From: Todiramphus chloris collaris
Lineage: Eukaryota; Chordata; Aves; Coraciiformes; Alcedinidae
DNA: 64,000 nt
Direction: 5' to 3'
Assembly (NCBI GenBank): GCA_025345505.1
Contig: JANVCC010000120.1
Coordinates: 6,365,651-6,429,650 of the forward strand
Part shown: positions 58,501-64,000 of the stretch, one piece after another
Numbering within the stretch: the stretch's first letter is position 1
Layout: each line of letters begins with the position of its first letter
Program-made: the position numbers and the translations under genes
The notes under the pieces: model-generated
What the model was told of the DNA's origin: nothing
The model's database searches: none
Seen by the model: only the letters and a program-made list of their open reading frames with translations

Positions 58501-58797
58501 AGTAAGTTGCAAACTGCAGAGCAGTCCTGCTCAGCTTAAGGAGGATGCCAAATAAAATGTCCCTTGCCACCTCCCTAGGAGAGCTCTCTGTATTTAAGAA
58601 CAAATACACAGATAAAGTTGTCACGGGGAAGTTGTTGATAAGCTCCCTGTTCCAGAAAAGGGTTAGCTGGGACATAACAGCAGTTGTCTGTGCACTGCAC
58701 ACAGTCCCAAGTAGGTTGCTAGAGGCTTCGTGGCCCTGCGGTGGTTTTTCCCTTTCTCCACTGTGCATTGTCACGCCTTAGGCAAGACTTAGGAAAC
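55509..58797. other. Non-coding stretch, no gene seen
   Basis: A possible first-exon-like start at 56393 (ACCATG; MQPEQLFGADLSSLVSV) runs into a TAG|GTGAGC donor at 56444-56449, but nothing supports it further. A CpG-enriched patch lies at 57145-57330. Minus frames there (181 codons) are composition-driven. 57670-57760 is AT-rich. Confidence 0.45.
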
Positions 58798-58896
58798 GGT
58801 GTCCCCTTGGGAAACGATGTCCCCTTGGGAAATGGTGTCCCCTTGGGAAACGATGTCCCCTTGGGAAACGGTGTCCCCTTGGGAAACGGTGTCCCC
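58798..58896. repeat. 18-bp tandem repeat, about 5.5 copies
   Basis: Units start at 58798, 58816, 58834, 58852, 58870 and 58888 (GGTGTCCCCTTGGGAAAC with R at position 2). They alternate GG/GA starts in a partial higher-order pattern. The unit is a multiple of three, so the minus strand reads a hexapeptide GTPFPK/GTSFPK repeat inside a 148-codon frame; this is a repeat artefact unless transcription is shown. Confidence 0.96.
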
Positions 58897-60299
58897 GTGA
58901 TTTGCTGAAGCCGTGGGGCAGCTGAGGGGTCCTGAGGCTTGTCAGGGGTCCCGGTCCAGCAGAGCATCGCAGGGTGGGAGAGCTCAGCCCACCTCAAAGC
59001 AGAGAGAGCCAGGGCAGCCCCGGGGAGTCCCCTGTGCTGGGGTGGGACCAGCGGCACGGGGCGGTGGGACGGGGCTGCGTGGAGAGCTGGCACGGAACCT
59101 TCCCGCCGTGGGGCCGGTGGAGCATTTCGCTGGCAGACCAGGATTTCCCTGCTGGCACAAGGCACCCGGTGAACCTGTCACTGCTTTCATGTTCTCTTTA
59201 TTGAACACCTGAAAAACCCTCGGAAAGCAAATACGAAGAACTCAAAACAAATGTGTCGCACGGAGCGGCAAAGCCATGCTGCAGGTTTGTTACTGTCAAC
59301 GTTATTGGGTTTCTTTTCCTGGCCTGGCTGTTGCTTGTTGGGTTTTTCAGTGTTTAAAGCTTTAAAAGTCCCCGGAAGGCTTTGGGGCCGGGGAAGGTAG
59401 AACTCTTCCCACCCCCCTTTGGGGGCTGGGCTGGATTTCTTTAGGGAAGGTTGACTTACAGATGAGTGATGTGGTGACCGAACTCTCGCTGCTGGGGCGC
59501 CGTGGTGCCGCGGGCAGGGGTTTGGGGCGGATGGCACGGGGGAGGCTGCGCTTCGGTCTTTGAGCCGGGGGGCTGTTGGCTAGAGAAGGTCCAGCCCAGC
59601 TGCCCTGCGTCTGCCAGGGCAGGTTTCCCAACGGCAGCGGTGGGGAAGGGTGGTTGTCCCAGTTTCCCAGATGGGAACCGGTGCCAAGTGCGCTGTCTCC
59701 CAGCCGATCCTCATCCCCTCGTCTTGTTTGTGATTTGGATTAACATTTGCGAGGGCAGCCCGGCGATAATTGCACAGCTCCTTCCTTTCCCCACCCCGTT
59801 CCACGCTGCTCTCGGTTCATAACCCTGCAGGAGATTATTCCACACCCCTTTACTGAGCAGAGCATCCTCTCCTGGGCTGAGCCGTGTTGTAAATCTGCCC
59901 GGGTGGGAAGCATAAAGAGAGGACCGCAGTTGTATTTTCACTCTCCTGTTTACATACTGGTTTAATTAGGAGAGCGCTTTTGATTAGCCAAAGAAAAACA
60001 AACCCAAAACTACTGTGTCAGTTGAAATTAATTTCTAAAAATCTGCGCTTGTGAAAAGTTTGGGGTGGCTCGCTCTGAATTGGAATGTAGGCAGTGGAGT
60101 GAGAGAAATCAATTTTCCTCCCAGGTTTAATCAGGAGCGGTGTGGAATTAAGTCGTCAGAGATGGCCCTGCTGGAGTGTGCCCTGCCTGTTGGAGCGTCT
60201 GCTGAGCCGATCTGCAGAACTCCGGTTCTTCTCTCTCCCTTTCACCTGAACTTAAGCATCACTTAAGGGCAGTCTGGGGGGTGACCTCCTGACACCGGG
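58897..60299. other. Non-coding stretch, no gene seen
   Basis: GC- and CpG-enriched at 59030-59120 and 59480-59560, including a three-tract G run (59514-59528). 59940-60050 is AT-rich. No supportable gene. Confidence 0.5.
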
Positions 60300-60600
60300 G
60301 AGGGACGAAAGTTTCAGAGGAGAGAAGTAGGGCGTATAATAGCGAAATAAACTGTTATGAATCAAGAAGCTATTTATGAGCCATTTACTTAACTTAGCCC
60401 TAAAAATAGCTAGTGCGCTATGTGAAAATAGGTCTGTGATTGAAATCAAGCCCTAGACGTGACGTAATGGGAAAGGAGGGGGGACAAAGGCAGATGCAAT
60501 CAGTTATTCTATAAATAGAGCCGCTGTCCTCTCCATGGATGGGGCAAGAGGCTGGTCTGGGCCGTTGCCACCGGGTAACGGAGGAGTGAGTGAGGCTGGA
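60300..60600 (+). promoter_or_regulatory. Promoter-like cluster: MEF2, CRE and TATA motifs
   Basis: Within 110 bp, in plus orientation: CTAAAAATAG (60410-60419, perfect MEF2 consensus YTAW4TAR), TGACGTAA (60460-60467, CRE/ATF-type), and TTCTATAAATAGAG (60507-60520). The last contains TATAAATAG, a textbook TATA box that also fits MEF2. An initiation site about 30 bp downstream of the TATA would fall near 60540. Downstream sequence becomes CpG-rich (60640-60765). An ATG at 60535 (CCATGG context) lies too close to the TATA to be far inside an mRNA. A GTGAGT donor is at 60586-60591. The arrangement resembles muscle or activity-regulated promoters, but no gene body is identified. Confidence 0.35.
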
Positions 60601-61260
60601 AGAGCTGCCTCATGCCAGACGGAGTTTGCTGGAAGGCTGGAGGCATCGGGAACGCGGGCGGGTGGCAAGGCTGAAGTGCACGGGGTCATTGCCTGCCACC
60701 CCACCCGGCTGGAGCCCCCTGGCCGGAGCTGTCCCCGGGGTTGCAACAACCGTGCCGTGCTATGAGGCTTCGCTTTCAAACGCCATCTCTCAGCTGCCAG
60801 CCCAGGCGCTCGGTCCGGGGGATGTGCTGCGCTGTCAGCATTCCGAGGGGTGTCCGAAAGAGTGGAGCTGAGCTGAGCTGACAACGCATCGGTGTTTCCC
60901 AGACATCCTCAAAGCAGGACTGTGCTAGGAAGGCCACTGGGCTGTCAGTGAAGCTACAAGTCCCTCCTTACCCAGACTAAAGGTGCTCAGTACCTTCTCC
61001 TGCTGTTTTGCCTGTTGGAAACAGCTGTCTGCTGCACAGCCCCTTTGATCCATTGCTTTCATCTGCTGTTTTAATGCTCCTGCTCCACAGCTGAAACTTT
61101 TCTTTTCTTTTTAACTCGAGAGATGCCATTGTCCCTGCACGTTCTCCCTGTGACCTGCTGTGGGCCTCTCTGGTCCCTTGATGCTGGTGCACCTCGGCCA
61201 CGTGGCCATAAAGATGCTGTGTCTTCCTCCTTCATCTTCACTGCAGGAGCGCTCAGGGAG
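60601..61260. other. CpG-enriched then ordinary sequence, no gene seen
   Basis: 60601-60765 is GC-rich with scattered CpG; plus-strand frames of up to 93 codons lack domains. A short GAGCTGAGCTGAGCTGA triplication occurs at 60864-60880. Confidence 0.45.
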
Positions 61261-61298
61261 GCTGGGTTTAAGCTGCGTTTAAGCTGGGTTTAAGCTGG
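61261..61298. repeat. 11-bp tandem repeat
   Basis: GCTGGGTTTAA, GCTGCGTTTAA, GCTGGGTTTAA and a partial GCTGG. One mismatch in the middle copy. Confidence 0.93.
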
Positions 61299-62456
61299 TA
61301 CTCACTGTAGGTAGTTAATAAAGGTGAGCATGTGAGTGGAGTCACCAGTTCTGCCTGTGGACTCAGGCATTTGCCCAGCGGCACTCAGGCAGTTTTCTGG
61401 TCTTTTCTTGGAGTAGGTTGAGAGCTATAACTGTGCTTTTGCCGTGGTGCAATTAAATAAATCCACTAGTCCTCGTAAAATTTAAACCCTATAAAATACA
61501 GCTGTTCTGTCCTGCTGGGCTGAGAAGGAAATGGTTTCAGAGAAATGGGTCCAGGTGTGTGTCTGTGCCAGGCTGGCTCATCAGAGCTTGTTGGAAGGGC
61601 TGTTGAAATATTTTGGCAGATGTTCCTCTAGGTCTGGGGGGTATTGCTGCAGGGAAGGAGTGTCTCTGAGTAGGGCAATGCAGAATAATACGGGCTGGGA
61701 GCTGCAGGGGGAAGTCTGTCGTGTCCCTCTCTGCAGAGAGCATCCTCCGTGTGCAGTGCCACTGCCCCACGGGCTCCAGTGCAGACCCTCTGCCCAAAGC
61801 TCCAGGGAGAGGAGATGGAAGCTCGGGCCCATTTTTCAAGTTATAATCACTGATTTTATTTATTTTATTATTATTATTATGTTTGTACAATATCTTCTCT
61901 TTGAAACGCCACGAATTGCCTGAGGCAGCTGGTTTCCCAGGGATCCGAGGCCATCCCTCTCGCACCCTGAGCCCGGAGGCTGCTGTGCTGGGGAGCTTTG
62001 CCGGGCGGTTCCCAGCGAGAAGGGGCTGGAGAGGGCTTCCCACGAGAGCTCTGGGGGGGATGGAGGTGCAAGTTTTACAGAGACTTGGCTTTCCTCCTCG
62101 TGACAGTCCTATTTGCCCTGCACTGTTTCATGATCCACCAGGAAGGAAACCCAGTGTTTGTTCCTGAGTCGCTCTGAAGACCTTTCTTTGTTAATGCCAG
62201 ACCAGTTCTTTTCATGCTGCCTCTTCCAATACAAAAGGAAATCAATTCTTTCTATGCAAAAGCAGTGATTTTTGCCCTGAAAGCTCTTTTGTCAATCCCA
62301 AGAAGTTCTATAGGTAGGCACTAAAACCAGGAAGACGCAATTGTGCTGGGAAAGGACAGTTCTGAACCATTCTGCTTGCTCTTGCCTTGGCAGAGTTAAT
62401 ATGCCAGGCACAGCGATGGCTTTGGGGAGGGAGCTCTGACACTGCCTATTGCTTAC
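61299..62456. other. Non-coding stretch with (TTA)n
   Basis: A TTA microsatellite lies at about 61866-61880 within AT-rich DNA (61840-61890). Minus-strand frame 61537-62043 (168 codons) crosses the microsatellite, giving an N/K run, which argues against coding. Confidence 0.5.
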
Positions 62457-62574
62457 CCTGGCTGAATAATGGATGGTTGGGAGACCTGGTTCAGTTGTTA
62501 GCTCCGCTGCGAAGCCACAAACCATCTGTGATTCGAGATATAAATGGGAATAGCGACGTTTTGGTTTATCTGCT
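62457..62574 (-). other. Candidate exon, 118 bp, unknown product
   Basis: On the minus strand the acceptor CAGCTCCCGTTTTGTAG|AG precedes 118 bp that is open in one frame and ends at a CCAGG|GTAAGC donor (GT complements 62455-62456). The peptide starts ADKPKRRYSHLYLESQMVCG and ends TIHYSAR, with balanced residue use more protein-like than most frames here. No family is recognised. Confidence 0.18.
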
Positions 62575-63900
62575 CTACAAAACGGGAGCTGAAGATGGAT
62601 TAGTGCTCGAGAGCTGATGGAGTTTGCTGGGTGCAACTAGATATAGATGGTTAGAAATGGGATGTCTGTCTGTGGGTGACAGGAGAGCTGTTGACCTCCC
62701 ATGCTCACACCCATCCGGCTGGTCAGAGACCCTTGCTGTGCAGGAAAATAAAGATAATACACATATTTTTTTAAAATAATAAATTTGCTAGCTTAAAATC
62801 AGGATGAGGTGAATTATAACCCTTCATATGTGAAGGAATGCGGGCTGTTACTACTCAAAGGAATAAGAAGTATACTGTGCTGAAATAGTCAGTGGCTTGA
62901 GATCCCTTTATGAATATTCTCCTGCAATTACTCAGCTCTGTTATAATTTTTCAAACTTTTTTAGATCCTAGAAGAGAAATGCTGTTTATCACCTCTAATT
63001 TCCACAACTGGGTCTGAAAACTTAATTAGCAAAATAGACTGTACCATATGCTTCCTTCATGCGTGCTCCTGCAATAACTATTTATATTTTAAGTTGGCTT
63101 TTTCTTTGTAAAATTGCTATTGCTTCTAAAATGGCTCGATTCTACCTGTCGTCGTTTTACTGTGGAGTCACATTCTGCTCCTTATGCATCTGCATCTCTT
63201 CTTGGCATAAAGATTACCTGAGAAGAAGGAAAGAAAACAAAACTTAATCCTTGTCATTCCTTCTGCACAGAAGTGTCTGGTTTATATTCCTGGGGCAGCT
63301 ATTGCTGGAAAACATTGTCAGGTTTGCAGGCAAGGAAGCAAGGAGCTGTTCACCTTCCAGAGCAGGGACACTGACTCTCCATGGAGAGAATGACAGTGAA
63401 ATTCCCTCAGCCCTGAAAACAGAAACATTCCAGGCTGGACCCCAGGCTGGAAGGTGCTGGAGCTGCAGTAAGTCAACTGTGGCTGCGTGTTCATGGCTCT
63501 TAAACTGACCCAAAATGCTGGGCTTTGGTCAGTCTTGACCCTCCAGAGCAGGGAAGGTTGAATGTTCTTGCCATGTTGAGGAGTGTTCTCCAGATCAGAG
63601 GCTGGCAGAGCTCAGTGGTGCTCCGTGGTAGATATTTCCCCTAATACTCTGCTTAGATTTTCTATTACTCATTTTAATATTATTATTACTGTTTATACGC
63701 TAAACAACTCTTCTTCCCCGCTGTTTCATGTCCTCATTGCGTCTGCTTTATGGAAGAAAGACTTTACTTGAGAGCAAAATACTATCCTTAAAATAAACTC
63801 AGCGATGAAAACATTTTAGCCCTGGTTTGCATCCATGGGATGGGTGATGCCTCCCCAAGCCTGAGCTCCCAGCTGCATTGCCATTCGGGTTCCGAGCCGC
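62575..63900. other. AT-rich non-coding stretch, no gene seen
   Basis: 62740-63060 is strongly AT-rich with A/T runs and TAAT cores. 63059-63247 has a 62-codon plus frame with hydrophobic content but no support. 63660-63700 contains ATTATTATTA. No transposon recognised. Confidence 0.5.
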
Positions 63901-64000
63901 TGGGGAGGATTCCAGCACACTGGAGGAGGATCCCAGCACGCTGGAGAGGATCCCAGCACGCTGGAGGAGGATTCCAGCACGCTGGGGAGGATTCCAGCAC
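63901..64000. repeat. 20/21-bp minisatellite, truncated by window end
   Basis: Five units (63901, 63921, 63942, 63962, 63983) of TGGRGAGGATYCCAGCACGC with an optional extra GAG triplet base pattern, giving alternating 20 and 21 bp lengths. The array continues beyond the window. Minus-strand frames read ACWNPP-like repeats as an artefact. Confidence 0.93.

Noticed and set aside
61537-62043. 168-codon minus-strand frame
   Set aside because: Crosses a TTA microsatellite, giving an NNNNK-type run; a real conserved exon there is unlikely.
1-64000. CRISPR arrays, bacterial operons, viral or ERV genes
   Set aside because: No spaced direct repeats, no compact long frames with ribosome sites, and no reverse-transcriptase, gag or envelope-like frame could be seen.

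Overview
The window looks like nuclear DNA from a bird. The main evidence is two degenerate 3' ends of CR1 LINEs of the avian/archosaur type (4779-4926 on +, about 40020-40128 on -), a few very old amniote MIR-like SINE remnants, low overall repeat content, and two 10-N scaffold gaps (1338-1347 and 12183-12192). I find no bacterial, organellar or viral gene content.

No protein-coding gene can be called with confidence. All six frames are broken by stops at the density expected of non-coding DNA near 50% GC. None of the longer open stretches (up to about 230 codons) contains a domain I recognise, and their residue composition (W/C/S/P-rich, CpG-driven R/A) is that of chance frames. The simplest reading is an intergenic region or one or more long introns. 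Any exons present are small. I list six candidate exons chosen for good splice signals: a non-coding one at 45538-45679 (+), and open ones at 29721-29914 (+), 53862-53994 (+), 55418-55508 (+), 6655-6941 (-) and 62457-62574 (-). All need transcript evidence.

Layout. 0-12 kb: a 17-bp minisatellite with an embedded gap, a TA microsatellite joined to a CR1 tail, a polypurine tract, a degenerate ~56-bp repeat cluster, and a CpG-island-like patch at 10.45-10.75 kb with a CTCF-consensus site and two CACGTG E-boxes. 12-30 kb: the second gap flanked by the same 18-mer on both sides, several small tandem repeats, two head-to-tail MIR-like remnants, a palindromic ancient repeat, and an AT-rich segment of enhancer-like texture followed by a candidate exon. 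30-45 kb: mostly featureless sequence, a GC minisatellite, the second CR1, a G-quadruplex-capable stretch, a TAAT/SOX-rich segment, and the densest CpG island (43.0-43.5 kb). 45-64 kb: the candidate non-coding exon, an old CR1-family remnant, two more MIR-like fragments, a CpG-rich patch at 52 kb, a promoter-like cluster (MEF2, CRE, TATA) near 60.3-60.6 kb, and two tandem repeats, the last running off the window end.

No set of genes working together can be described. What the sequence supports is repeat annotation, candidate regulatory patches and candidate exons. I did not find a convincing undescribed biological system, and the findings are hypotheses of modest strength.
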